A stretch of DNA of 64,000 nucleotides from Gammaproteobacteria bacterium. GTDB lineage: Bacteria > Pseudomonadota > Gammaproteobacteria > Pseudomonadales > Azotimanducaceae. Of the stretch, positions 17,771 through 27,378 are shown in pieces. How positions within the stretch are numbered: position 1 is the stretch's first letter; the number at the start of each line of letters is the position of its first letter. Made by a program: the position numbers and the translations under genes. A model generated the notes under the pieces. That model ran no database searches. It had not been told where the DNA came from and saw nothing but the letters and a program-made list of their open reading frames with translations. Location of the stretch: contig VXUA01000071.1 in the NCBI GenBank assembly GCA_009837185.1, positions 90,922 to 154,921 on the forward strand. Direction: 5' to 3'.

Positions 17771-18749
17771 TTTTAATTACTCCCAAAACTGACATACCCG
17801 GTATATATACATCGGGTATCGGTTCTAATGGTTCGGTTAATATTTCGTAGTATCCAGCTGAACTCCAGTCACTTCGACTAGCTGCTTGATTGGACATCCA
17901 AGTTACTTTTGCTTTGACCTTCACGTCCCCAGCAGCATCGGGCGATACGATAACTTCGTCGTTTAGAGCAATCTTTCGGATATCAGCTTCATGCACCCAA
18001 AATCTAAACCGCAAGTCTTCCCGACTCGCAACAATTAGCAGCGTCGTTCCAGAACCGTAACTCTCACCGGGAAAAATCTTCAAGCCGGTTCTCGGGTTCG
18101 CCGCGTAAATAACTAACCCAGTTTGTTCTGCATAGAAATTAGTATGTTCTAGTGCATTTTCGATGCGTTCTTTTTCGTTTTGTGCATGCAACAAGTCCCG
18201 TTCTGCCATCGGCCGATCTCTGTCTCGCGCGGCATAGGCTTCTTCAAGACTCCTAATTGTTCGCTCTAACGAGTGAATTGAATTTGCCAATGCTAACCGA
18301 TTACGGTCGTGCGTAAGTTCCGGTACAGTATCCTTTGGCACCATCGCGTCTAAGCGCGCATTTTCTAACGAAGACTCAGAACGAATTAGACTTGTAATCG
18401 CGTCGAAAATCCGTAATTCATGTGCCGCTTCTTGAGACTCTGCCGACGTAATTTGGGATTCAATATTCACTTCCGCTTGCTCAAGTTGGGACTCAAGGTC
18501 GCCGGGATCAAGTCTGATGATTTCATCACCGGGGTTTACCTCTTCGCCCTCAGGAGCCATCCATGCGATCGTACGTGAATAGGAACCGGGTAGACGAGGC
18601 ATTTGTACCGTTTGGGCGTTTCCGTCCTCGATTTCACCTGTAATGAGAATTGTTTCAGCCCATGTGGTAGCACTAAGCATGAACACGCTCAACACTAATA
18701 AACAACAAAAACAACTACTCATTCGTCTATCGAAAATTAGTTTCAGCAT
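17742..18749 (-). CDS. HlyD-family periplasmic adaptor (first of three)
   Basis: About 335 residues from the ATG at 18749; a longer frame overlaps the ATPase gene and is unlikely. Signal peptide SSCFCCLLVLSVFMLSATTWA, then GEEVNPGDEIIRLDPGDLE (lipoyl half), a coiled-coil hairpin, and the barrel region (LRFRFWVHEADIRKIALND). It is shorter than the other two adaptors and ends early in the membrane-proximal region. It may be a divergent subunit of a mixed adaptor ring; that is inference. Follows the ATPase gene by 34 bases. Confidence 0.85.
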   Translation of the reverse strand: MLKLIFDRRMSSCFCCLLVLSVFMLSATTWAETILITGEIEDGNAQTVQMPRLPGSYSRTIAWMAPEGEEVNPGDEIIRLDPGDLESQLEQAEVNIESQITSAESQEAAHELRIFDAITSLIRSESSLENARLDAMVPKDTVPELTHDRNRLALANSIHSLERTIRSLEEAYAARDRDRPMAERDLLHAQNEKERIENALEHTNFYAEQTGLVIYAANPRTGLKIFPGESYGSGTTLLIVASREDLRFRFWVHEADIRKIALNDEVIVSPDAAGDVKVKAKVTWMSNQAASRSDWSSAGYYEILTEPLEPIPDVYIPGMSVLGVIKNEEASDQVE

Positions 18750-18783
18750 TCGTTTTCTTCTACAACTCCAATGATGTACTAAG

Positions 18784-19494
18784 CTATGCGATACCATACT
18801 TGGTATTTTCGATTTCGCCTTCGATTTTACCATCCCGCATCTGTATGACTCGAGTAGCATGCTTTGCTACTTCATCTTCATGGGTAACAATCAAAATAGT
18901 CTGATTTTGCTCGTTCAAGGCATCAAACAGTGACAAAATATTCGCCGAAGTTTTTGAGTCTAAATTTCCCGTTGGCTCATCTGCCAGTACGAGAGAAGGA
19001 CGAGTGACCAATGCCCTCGCGATCGCGACTCGTTGCCGCTGACCACCAGAAAGTTGGTTTGGATTGTGCTTCATTCTATCGTCCATACCTAACTCTTTAA
19101 CGACCTCGTGAGCATGCTTAATCGTTTCACTCGCGTTCGCCCTCGACGAACGGGCGTAGCGCATGGGCAATAACACGTTATCCCAAGCGGTAAGGCGCGG
19201 TAGTAAATGAAAACTTTGAAACACGAAGCCGAGGTACTGGTTACGGATATCTGACAACTGATTGTCGTCCATTTCCGATACTTTGTGTTCCAACAACTCG
19301 TAGCTACCCGATGTCGGGGTGTCTAAGCATCCCAAAATGTTCATTAAAGTAGACTTGCCACTTCCGGATGGTCCCATTACAGCGATGAATTCACCTTCGT
19401 GAATGTCAAGATTAACATGATCCAATGCATGGACGTCTATGTCCCCAACATGGAATGTCCGACACAAATCTCGAACCGAAATAACTTTCTTCAT
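18784..19494 (-). CDS. MacB/LolD-type ABC transporter ATPase
   Basis: 236 residues. Walker A GPSGSGKST, Q-loop FVFQSFHLLPRLTAWDNV, signature LSGGQRQRVAIARAL, Walker B LVLADEPTGNLD, and H-loop IVTHE. The LLPRLTAWDNVLLP region is typical of the MacB/LolD subfamily. It is the first gene of the exporter operon and would energise the permease at 14037-15290. No outer-membrane TolC-like gene occurs in the window. Confidence 0.95.
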   Translation of the reverse strand: MKKVISVRDLCRTFHVGDIDVHALDHVNLDIHEGEFIAVMGPSGSGKSTLMNILGCLDTPTSGSYELLEHKVSEMDDNQLSDIRNQYLGFVFQSFHLLPRLTAWDNVLLPMRYARSSRANASETIKHAHEVVKELGMDDRMKHNPNQLSGGQRQRVAIARALVTRPSLVLADEPTGNLDSKTSANILSLFDALNEQNQTILIVTHEDEVAKHATRVIQMRDGKIEGEIENTKYGIA

Positions 19495-20079
19495 GTAGTC
19501 CTTGAATGGATTCTCAACAATAATCGAAGGTGTATGAAATTTTATGGAATTAGCTTGTTATTGCATTATACGATTGCGCATTGGCGCTTCCTTCGTTGAG
19601 TACGCACACTCCAACAATATTCTCATCACTAGAACTTGGTTATTTCGGCTATATGCGCGCTACGGCTGAGAAGCAATTATCGATAGAAAATTCAAGCTTT
19701 CAAACCGTGCACAATAAGTCTACTTGAATCTAAGTAACTTGATCCAACGAAAGTGCAAGATCAGCGCGATCGCCTCTGTCGAATCCATTCACGCAAAGCT
19801 TTATCCGAAGCTACCAAAACTAAGGGAACGCTTGGACCAAATATCGATCTGAGAGACGAGTAGGACCTGTTCTAAATCGGATACCGCAATTCGACTCCGA
19901 GTCATGTAAACACCGAGATTAGCGTTTAAGGGTAAGTACCTCTCAAACTACTCAGTCTGTTTCATCTCTACCCCACTAGTGGATCCTCTCAGATCTACAC
20001 GAGAGAGAATGCTGAATAGCGCACTGCCACGTAGTAGCAGTTAACAGCGCGCTGGTATTAAGAAGTTCGCCTAAACTTT
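19495..20079. other. Intergenic region between exporter and TldD operons
   Basis: About 585 bases. It must hold the promoter of the exporter operon and the end of the TldD-like operon. Visible structure: an inverted repeat at about 20017-20054 with arms AGCGC/GCGCT and ACTGC/GCAGT but no T run. I found no small precursor-like gene with a clear ribosome site. Confidence 0.4.
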
Positions 20080-21810
20080 CTACCTCTTCGACTCTTCTAT
20101 TGAAGGTGCCTCAGAGTATGGATGTGGCACTACTGGGGGAAGCGATCCAGATCCTTGAACTTTTCGTACGCCGAGCTCTTCAATAATGAAAGAAGGCGCG
20201 ACAATTGACACAGGGATTGAGTTCGTTCCTGTCCCACTGTAGTGTGTTGTATCAAATTGAGTTACTTCCTCAGAAACCGCCACGATATCACGGAGAGTTC
20301 GATCGGTAATGTCGAGTATTTCAACAGGAGCGAGCATTTCTTCCCGACCATCCGGGTAGACTTTGTAAGCTTCCATAACACTCGCCAGTCCTCGTGTACT
20401 ACCAGTGATTGCGTTCGGTGACGAAATCTGACGCACAACAACACCAAAATCAACGTTGAAGTCAACTAGCAATTGCCACAATTCTTCCTTCATGTCCTCC
20501 GCGGACAATCCATCTTCTGGTTCAATCAGGACGTTCCCAGGGATGCCTGTTCCGCCACCAAAACCGAACCATCGAGTTGAACCATTGCTTTTGCGAAAAT
20601 CGTCCACTGGTGTTCTAGTGGTCAACATGGTCTGTAATCGGCCTTGTTCTACTAAGAGCGTGCGTTGTGGCGGTACTCCTTCTAAATCGACAGGATAACT
20701 GCCAATTAACCGACGCCCATCGTACTCTGTCATAGTCGGATCATTAACTACGTTTATCTGACGAGATGCTATACGTGCACCTATCCTATCCATAAAAGAA
20801 TTCCGATCAGGACGAAACTGGCCAGGATTGGCTGTGAGCGGAGGTCGACTTGTTGAAAGCTTTGATATAAGGTAGGTTTTCATAAATTGTGCTGCTGCTT
20901 GACCTTCAAACATGATTGGACCGAAGTAAACCTCGTCAAGCTCGCTAGCTAAACGCATAGTCTGCAGACTTGAAATCATGCCTCGTACATCGCTTATCAT
21001 GGTTTCCGTATCTGGAAGCTCTGAACAGTCGATTGCAATATGAGCACGAAAATCTCTTAACTCCTGACCATTTTCGTTCTGAGTCGAAGCAGTGGTCAGA
21101 ATCTGGCACTTCTGTTCCTCAAAATCTACGAAGCTTCCTTCCGAATTCAGAAATACGGTACGGCGATTCGACGCGGTTGTAGTGACTCTCGACGAATAGA
21201 TGTCTGCTGCGCCTTTGAAGAGTGCGGACAAATCCTTTCCGGTCGCGGCGAACGATGCTAACTGTTCATCGTCAAACTTTGTATCAGACCTATACTCAAA
21301 AGCTTCTTCTTTAGTGAAATCGGGGTCTCGTTCTTCGGTTGAACTTTGATTGGCTAATGCCGTCTGTTTCTGGGCATAAGCGTTTATCCGGCTTTTGAAA
21401 ACTGAATCGGTGAGGCGCCAAGCGATACGTCGTATTTCATCGTAATCATCTTCAATCGGGAGATCGGCTGAGAACGGCCTATTGCTAACGCCGCGACCCA
21501 TGAAATTTGATTGATCGACTTCGTATGAACCAACTCGGAGATCCACCTCTAATGTACGATTACCTCCTCGTGTTGAAGCTACAGTACCACCCAATTCGTA
21601 GTTTTTGGAGACGAATCGAGTGTCTACGACACGGTACGAAACGAAGTAAATTTCACCTGAGTTTTCTTCTTCATCTTTGAGTTCAGCAAGGGTGCGTTGC
21701 ATCTCATCTTTTAGTGCTTGTACTAGAATGTCTTCACTCTGTTCTTGGCCCCATGTAAATAAAACAAAGAAGACAGTCGTTGCTATAGTGATGCGTTGAA
21801 AAATTTTCAT
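20080..21810 (-). CDS. Exported TldE/PmbA-like protein, metal site lost (pair 2)
   Basis: 576 residues with a signal peptide (MKIFQRITIATTVFFVLFTWGQ). The TldD/PmbA fold is recognised from DLRVGSYEVDQ, RTVFLNSEGS, NVVNDPTMTEYDGRRLIGSYPVD, RTLLVEQGRL, and PVSIVAPSFIIEELGV. At the position of the HExxxH helix it reads AAAQFMKTYLISKL, and the later Cys of TldD is absent, so it should not bind the catalytic zinc. This is what TldE is in the known heterodimer, though E. coli TldE is cytoplasmic. Four bases after the metal-site-intact partner at 21814. Confidence 0.85.
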   Translation of the reverse strand: MKIFQRITIATTVFFVLFTWGQEQSEDILVQALKDEMQRTLAELKDEEENSGEIYFVSYRVVDTRFVSKNYELGGTVASTRGGNRTLEVDLRVGSYEVDQSNFMGRGVSNRPFSADLPIEDDYDEIRRIAWRLTDSVFKSRINAYAQKQTALANQSSTEERDPDFTKEEAFEYRSDTKFDDEQLASFAATGKDLSALFKGAADIYSSRVTTTASNRRTVFLNSEGSFVDFEEQKCQILTTASTQNENGQELRDFRAHIAIDCSELPDTETMISDVRGMISSLQTMRLASELDEVYFGPIMFEGQAAAQFMKTYLISKLSTSRPPLTANPGQFRPDRNSFMDRIGARIASRQINVVNDPTMTEYDGRRLIGSYPVDLEGVPPQRTLLVEQGRLQTMLTTRTPVDDFRKSNGSTRWFGFGGGTGIPGNVLIEPEDGLSAEDMKEELWQLLVDFNVDFGVVVRQISSPNAITGSTRGLASVMEAYKVYPDGREEMLAPVEILDITDRTLRDIVAVSEEVTQFDTTHYSGTGTNSIPVSIVAPSFIIEELGVRKVQGSGSLPPVVPHPYSEAPSIEESKR

Positions 21811-21813
21811 AAA

Positions 21814-23529
21814 TTACTCGCTTAGATTGTTTCTTTGTTGATTGAACGACACTTCATCGTCATCCCGTTCTACTGGGGTTGGCAGTATCGGTGGTTTATC
21901 TCGCGACGTCATTGTCTTCTGAACTTCAACCTGCGAGATCAAAATTGACGGCGATACAGCAGACACTGGTATTCGTCCAGATTCCGCTCCGCAATAACCG
22001 TTGAACGTATCATAATCAGAGGCTCCGGCTTCGATTCGACTCATTGTCGTTAGAGGTGTGCCAATCAGATCGACACCGCGGACAAGCTCTTGCCTACCGT
22101 CTGCGAACAACCGATAGACAATCAACGGCTGCACGTTATACGCATTAGGCATGGATCGTCCGGTAATTGCAAATCCTCCTTGAATATCTCCAAAATATAA
22201 GCCGAACTCGCGCCCTTGATCGCGTACGCGATCCAGTAGCATCTCTTTCAACTCTTCAGCGCTCACTGGGTTTTCGACTTCAAGAATTAGATTCGATTGT
22301 CGAGACACTGATCCATAACCACTTATACTTTGACGGCGACCGTGTCCGTTCGACTCCAAGAATCCTTCCATTGGTTGCCGCGACATCAAAAAGCCTTTTA
22401 ACACACCATTTTCAATTACGGTGACTTTCTGGCCCTTTACTCCTTGATTATCGTAGTCATAAAAACCCCATAAAGTTAAACCGCGGTGTTCGCGAATATT
22501 CGGATCGAAGTACATCGTGAAATTTTCCGGAAGAATTCGTTCGCCAAGTTTAGCTTTAAAAGTTTGACCGTCGGTGACCGATTTGAGGCGGTGTCCCTCC
22601 AATCGATGTCCAAGAATTTCATGGAAGAAAACTCCTGCGGCCCTAGCACCCAAAATTGCAGGTCCCGTGTATGGTTCTACAATTGGGGCATTTCGCAACG
22701 CGTCCAATTCTTCGATCATTGCGCGAACATCGGTCATTACTTTGTCATCATCGGGAAAACCTTCCGGAGACAAAGCCTCGTAAGAAACGTACCGACGCAA
22801 TTCCATGCCGTCCTCGGCTTTTGCGGTCGCAGAAATGCTGATTCTATAGTAAGCTTCTGATGTAGCAATCTTGGTCCCTTCAGAATTTACATACCAACGA
22901 GTCTCGACCTCTCCGATGATTAAAACGCTATTAGACTGAATGTGTTCCTCATATTTAAACGGCAGACCGTATCGTTTTACTTTCTCACGAAAGCTCTCTC
23001 CAACATCGGCTAGACGCACAGACCTCCCGCGGTAGTCCGCTGTTGGCATCGAAGTAAAGTCGCCGGTTTTGTCTTCTTCCTCGACTGAGGCTTGAACTTC
23101 ACTTTCCACTCGAGTGAGTTGTGAAAGAGCGCTACGAAAGCTATCGTTCGTCGCGTTCCAAAGCGCAACTTTTAGAGGTTGCTCCGCGTCAACGGAAATT
23201 GCACCAAAATTTACGCGTTGTGGAGTCCTATCAACTCGGGTATTGTCGAGTTCAGGAGATCCCACGCGCAAATCAATTGTCAACACTCGATTTAAGAAAT
23301 CGGCATCGCGCAAAGTTTCTCCGTAAGAACCACTCACCTGAACAACATCGTCCTCAACAATCTCGTAGCTCATATAGAAAGGTGGTTTATCTTCGTCTTG
23401 GAGAACGTCGAAATTTCGCATTAATTCATCTTGCATGTTCCCCAAAATGCGTTCTGAGTCGTGTTCATCTGCAAAACTCAGACCAGACCAAGCTAGCAAA
23501 AACACAACACAAATCATCATTCGTTTCAT
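21814..23529 (-). CDS. Exported TldD-like metalloprotease, metal site intact (pair 2)
   Basis: 571 residues from the ATG at 23529, which has AGGAGAG seven bases upstream. Signal peptide MKRMMICVVFLLAWSGLSFA. The metal site is complete: HEILGH (H303, E304, H308) and, near the end, C513 in NGYCGAESG, matching the His-His-Cys zinc ligands of E. coli TldD. DNQGVKGQKVTV and GFLMSR also match the family. TldD/E degrade unfolded peptides and process RiPP leaders; an exported version would act on peptides in the periplasm. Gene 3 of a four-gene operon. Confidence 0.88.
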   Translation of the reverse strand: MKRMMICVVFLLAWSGLSFADEHDSERILGNMQDELMRNFDVLQDEDKPPFYMSYEIVEDDVVQVSGSYGETLRDADFLNRVLTIDLRVGSPELDNTRVDRTPQRVNFGAISVDAEQPLKVALWNATNDSFRSALSQLTRVESEVQASVEEEDKTGDFTSMPTADYRGRSVRLADVGESFREKVKRYGLPFKYEEHIQSNSVLIIGEVETRWYVNSEGTKIATSEAYYRISISATAKAEDGMELRRYVSYEALSPEGFPDDDKVMTDVRAMIEELDALRNAPIVEPYTGPAILGARAAGVFFHEILGHRLEGHRLKSVTDGQTFKAKLGERILPENFTMYFDPNIREHRGLTLWGFYDYDNQGVKGQKVTVIENGVLKGFLMSRQPMEGFLESNGHGRRQSISGYGSVSRQSNLILEVENPVSAEELKEMLLDRVRDQGREFGLYFGDIQGGFAITGRSMPNAYNVQPLIVYRLFADGRQELVRGVDLIGTPLTTMSRIEAGASDYDTFNGYCGAESGRIPVSAVSPSILISQVEVQKTMTSRDKPPILPTPVERDDDEVSFNQQRNNLSE

Positions 23530-23591
23530 ATTCAATCTCTCCTAAAGTTTTAAAGTTGAATTGAAATTTAAATTTCTTCCACGGATAACAG

Positions 23592-25412
23592 TTATTCACT
23601 CGCAGGGTGTGCAACGATCGGTAATCTCGGATGACCCGTTCCACCACCTTGAAATGACAGTTCTTCAAGTAACACATCGGGAGCGACGACACCAAGAAAC
23701 CCTGGCGATCCGAACGCTCCGCCCAGTCCCCCTAGCGATCCTAACATCGCAGACATCAACGTTGATGCGGAGAACGGCGTAGAAACGTTGTAAGCACGTC
23801 TCGTGTCCGACACGGCTACAATGTCTTTCAATTGACTATCGGAAAACGAAGTAACCGTTATCGGGCGAATCGGTACCTCGTTACCGTCCATATCTACTTT
23901 GTATGCGTGCAATGTTGGTAACAATGGAATACCTCCGCCCATCATGGCTTGGGTAACTGCCATAATACCGTCCATGCCTGAGCCCAATGCTACCGATCCT
24001 ATATCGCTAAATCTCTTGATCACAATTCCATAGTCAAGAGCATTATCTTCGACAAGGACGAGTAATTCTTCCTTGAGTTCTTCTTCGGTCATTCCCTCGC
24101 TGGACGAAACAAATAAATTTCCTGGTAGTGGAGTACCGGTCCGATTACTGCCAGTACTTTTGTTTAATTCTTTGGTCGGCGCGCGCGTCGTAAGTAACGT
24201 AAGCAATCTACCGTCCTTGATCAGTTCGGTGCGGCGCGCAGGCATTCCCTCGCTATCAACCACATAACTGCCCATTAAGGAAACACCTTCGTGTTCCCGA
24301 ATGGTGGGATCATTGACAACGCTAAGAAATCTGGGTAAAACTCTAGTGTCGATTTTGTCCATGAACGGATTTTGTAGCTGTCCCATCATACCACCCATAC
24401 CGCCGAATTCTGACACGGGGAGTGGAACAGCACCCGCTCGAGAACCAAGTACCTGTGAAAAGAAATCAGCAGTCGCTTCATCGGTTATCAAAACAGGACC
24501 AGTGTAAGCTCTCACGTGCTCCGCGTTCTTGAATTCAAGGATCGATGCGATAAGCTCTTCATGACGTTGCTTGAGTTCCTCTACTTCGTTATATAGGTCC
24601 TCACAGTTGTTTCCATAGGCTGTCAAATAATCATTGACCAGGGCACCGTCGTCGGCCTGGGCGCTTGCTTGTGTGCGTACTGAACATAACGAAGACTCTA
24701 GGCGATGAAAATTGCCGTCAGAGTCGATATAGGTCCGCTTATTTGTCACATAACTAACAGTCGTGGACGTCTCTTGAAGTTCGGGGTGACCCTTCAGAAC
24801 CGCAGACAGTTCATTAGCGAACGCCTTCACTCGGTCAATGTCAATCGCAGCAAGTTCCTGCTCGGAAACGTACTCAAAAGGTTCTTCCTCGTTGAAATCG
24901 TTCGCGCGTTCTAAACCTGGCTGTTGCTCAAGTGCTGTTTTCTTTGCTGCCAACGAACTAACAGCTTCTTTATAAGCTGCGTCGGTACTCATCCAAATTA
25001 CACGCCGCAATTCATCGTAAGAATCGGTCAGGGGGAAGGAGCCGCCTCCCATTAGGCCACCCAAGAGACCACCCAACCCAAACATACCACCGCCACTTCC
25101 TTCAAAATTGGTGTTATCGAGTTGTCGATCGCCCACCCTTACATTGACGGACAAATTTCGATTCGTAGAGTGGTTCGAATCTGCTGAACCCCCAAGAATG
25201 GATTGCACGACACTCATCGACACCTCATTCACGGTATAGGACAGGAAATACGGTGGTGGTTCTTCATCAATCTGCAGCTCTGTTAACGAACGATCCATTT
25301 CGTCCTTTAGAGCATTAATTAAAACATCATCCGTGTCCTTGTTTGCTTGTCCTTGTAAGGAAATAGTTAAAGCAAGTAAGACAAATAGGAACAATTTTTG
25401 CACGTAATTCAT
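23592..25412 (-). CDS. Exported TldE/PmbA-like protein, metal site lost (pair 1)
   Basis: 606 residues with a signal peptide (LFLFVLLALTISLQGQA). TldD/PmbA family features: NVRVGDRQLDN, RTYIDSDGN, SVVNDPTIREHEGVSLMGSYVVD, RRTELIKDGRLLTLLTTR, GVVAPDVLLEELSF. The HExxxH helix reads TADFFSQVLGSRAG and there is no CGAESG, so the metal centre is gone. Two Gly/Met-rich insertions (GGGMFGLGGLLGGLMGGGS near residue 105 and a Gly-rich stretch near 560) are unusual. Partner of the intact protein at 25432-27153, 19 bases downstream of it. Confidence 0.85.
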   Translation of the reverse strand: MNYVQKLFLFVLLALTISLQGQANKDTDDVLINALKDEMDRSLTELQIDEEPPPYFLSYTVNEVSMSVVQSILGGSADSNHSTNRNLSVNVRVGDRQLDNTNFEGSGGGMFGLGGLLGGLMGGGSFPLTDSYDELRRVIWMSTDAAYKEAVSSLAAKKTALEQQPGLERANDFNEEEPFEYVSEQELAAIDIDRVKAFANELSAVLKGHPELQETSTTVSYVTNKRTYIDSDGNFHRLESSLCSVRTQASAQADDGALVNDYLTAYGNNCEDLYNEVEELKQRHEELIASILEFKNAEHVRAYTGPVLITDEATADFFSQVLGSRAGAVPLPVSEFGGMGGMMGQLQNPFMDKIDTRVLPRFLSVVNDPTIREHEGVSLMGSYVVDSEGMPARRTELIKDGRLLTLLTTRAPTKELNKSTGSNRTGTPLPGNLFVSSSEGMTEEELKEELLVLVEDNALDYGIVIKRFSDIGSVALGSGMDGIMAVTQAMMGGGIPLLPTLHAYKVDMDGNEVPIRPITVTSFSDSQLKDIVAVSDTRRAYNVSTPFSASTLMSAMLGSLGGLGGAFGSPGFLGVVAPDVLLEELSFQGGGTGHPRLPIVAHPASE

Positions 25413-25431
25413 TTATCTATGTAGTCCGTTC

Positions 25432-27153
25432 TTAGTGAGTATGAATGCTTCGGTCCGCGGGCGGTCGTACCGGGGACGGCAGGATCGGAGGAATGTCCCT
25501 AGAAGTACTAGATTTTTGTACTTCTATTTGAGACACTAAGAGAGATGGAGCTACCGTAGATACTGGTACCCAACCAGATTCAGCACCACACATGCCGTTG
25601 AACACCGCGTAATCGTCTGCTCCCTGTTCCACTCGACTAAAGGTCGTCAATGGAGTACCGATTAAATCGGCCCCCCGGATGACTTCTGTCTTCCCATCTG
25701 GGTATATCTTGTAAACCAATACCGGCGTAACATTAAACGAGTTTGGTATGGTTCTCCCAGTGGTAGTAAATCCGCCTTGAATATCGTGAAAAATCAACCC
25801 ATATGGTTTATCTTCTTGGGTCACTCGCTCTATGAGCATTGTCTTCAATGTTTCATAAGAAACTGGATTTTCCACTTCAACAAACATATTCGACTGGCGA
25901 GCAATCGCTAAATATCCAGCGTTCTTTCGCCCGTGCCCGTTAGAAGTGGGAAAGCCTTCAAGAGGTCGTCGAGACATTAGAAACCCTTTAAGCACACCGC
26001 GGTCGACGATTACTACTCGTCTTCCTTTTACTCCTTGGTTGTCATACTTATATGTTCCAAGAAGCGGAACATCGCCGAATTGTTCGACCGTTGGATCGAA
26101 AACAACTGAAATAGATTCTGGTAGTATCTGAGTATTCACTGCCTTAAGGAACGTTTGACCATCATCATCGTCTTTCAGTCTGTGACCTTCCAATCGATGC
26201 CCAAGTACTTCATGGAAAAATACTCCGGTTGCCCTTCCATACAAAATTGCCGGTCCTGTGTACGGTTCGGCTAAAGGAGCTTCACGTAGAGCTTTCAAGT
26301 CTGCTATCAGTTGTTGTACTTCGGTCACAATTTGTGTGTCCTGGAGAAGCGACTCCTGCGAAGTTCCTTCAAACGTCAGCGATTTGCCCAGCACCATGCC
26401 ATCATCAGCTTTCGTAGAGGCTGAAATGATCAAACGAAAGTAGGGATGTGAAACCTTAATCCTAGTTCCTTCCGAATTTACAAACCAACGAGTCTCAATG
26501 TCAGTAGAAATCGTCGCACTATTGCTACGAATGTGAGCCACATCGGAAAAGAATTGGGTATAGAGTCTAATCTTTCGTTTCAGCAAATCTTCATCCACTA
26601 TAAGATCTTTCGTTTCTTCCGCGTAGGTCTCTGTGGGAGTTTGCGAAAAATCGCCTGATTGGTCGTCTTTTTCGACCTGTGCTTGTAATATTGATTGCAC
26701 GTTGGTGAGCTGGGTAACGGCTTGCTTGTACTTTTTGTCAGTATGTAACCAAAGTACCGTACGTAGTGCGGCCGGATCATCGACAGGAATGATCGAGGGA
26801 AGCGCTAAGTCGAATATGTCTCCAAGTCCACCGAAGGGAGCATTCACCGGGTGCGTGTTGTCAACAAAGTAGTCTCCCACCCGTATATCGACGTCAAGGA
26901 CGCGATTAACAGACTTTTCCGTCCCGGTAACTTGGCCGAAAGCACCGTTGATGGAAACGACTTCATCTTGAGTTATTTCATAACTCAAAAAATAAGGTGG
27001 CTCGTCTTGTTCTTGAAGAGCTTGAAAAGATCGATCAAGTTCCGTCCCCATCGTGTCTAGCACCGAATCTTTAGCGTTCAGCACAACATTGGCCAAAAGC
27101 ATTACGGAACAAGTAGTAATAATTAGTTTTGGTTGGTACAAATTCTTCACCAC
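25432..27153 (-). CDS. Exported TldD-like metalloprotease, metal site intact (pair 1)
   Basis: 573 residues. N-terminal signal segment (KLIITTCSVMLLANVVLNA). HEVLGH (H314, E315, H319) followed by RLEGHRL, and Cys about 524 in NGMCGAESGWVPVS: the TldD zinc ligands. TRWFVNSEG, DNQGVKGRRVVI and GFLMSRRP are shared with the paralogue at 21814, about as expected for duplicates. It starts at GTG 27153 (a second GTG follows directly) behind AGGAAT. First gene of the operon; its promoter shares the 225-base gap with the divergent acetoacetyl-CoA synthetase gene. Confidence 0.88.
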   Translation of the reverse strand: MVKNLYQPKLIITTCSVMLLANVVLNAKDSVLDTMGTELDRSFQALQEQDEPPYFLSYEITQDEVVSINGAFGQVTGTEKSVNRVLDVDIRVGDYFVDNTHPVNAPFGGLGDIFDLALPSIIPVDDPAALRTVLWLHTDKKYKQAVTQLTNVQSILQAQVEKDDQSGDFSQTPTETYAEETKDLIVDEDLLKRKIRLYTQFFSDVAHIRSNSATISTDIETRWFVNSEGTRIKVSHPYFRLIISASTKADDGMVLGKSLTFEGTSQESLLQDTQIVTEVQQLIADLKALREAPLAEPYTGPAILYGRATGVFFHEVLGHRLEGHRLKDDDDGQTFLKAVNTQILPESISVVFDPTVEQFGDVPLLGTYKYDNQGVKGRRVVIVDRGVLKGFLMSRRPLEGFPTSNGHGRKNAGYLAIARQSNMFVEVENPVSYETLKTMLIERVTQEDKPYGLIFHDIQGGFTTTGRTIPNSFNVTPVLVYKIYPDGKTEVIRGADLIGTPLTTFSRVEQGADDYAVFNGMCGAESGWVPVSTVAPSLLVSQIEVQKSSTSRDIPPILPSPVRPPADRSIHTH

Positions 27154-27378
27154 GTAAGTGGATTCCTAAGTTGAAATGAGCGTAGCAATTGTACGAAAAA
27201 CTAGTTTCAAGACAAATCTGCCCTCCGTAGTCATTGAGCGCGAAATTCGCAAGCGAGAAACCGACCACACACTAAACAGTTCCGTAGTATTACAATTCGC
27301 ACGTATTGACCTCCGATAAATGATGTTGGTCGACGTGCATCCCATAACGCGCTACATGCCAAAATCGAATCTAACCTG

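Noticed and set aside
19970..20002. Restriction-site cluster (ACTAGT, GGATCC, AGATCT) resembling a cloning site
   Set aside because: The flanks are ordinary genomic sequence and no vector feature is present; treated as coincidence.
1..27153. Functional link between the bufferin locus and the exported TldD-like proteins
   Set aside because: They are about 18 kb apart with housekeeping genes between, and bufferins are not known to need TldD/E processing.
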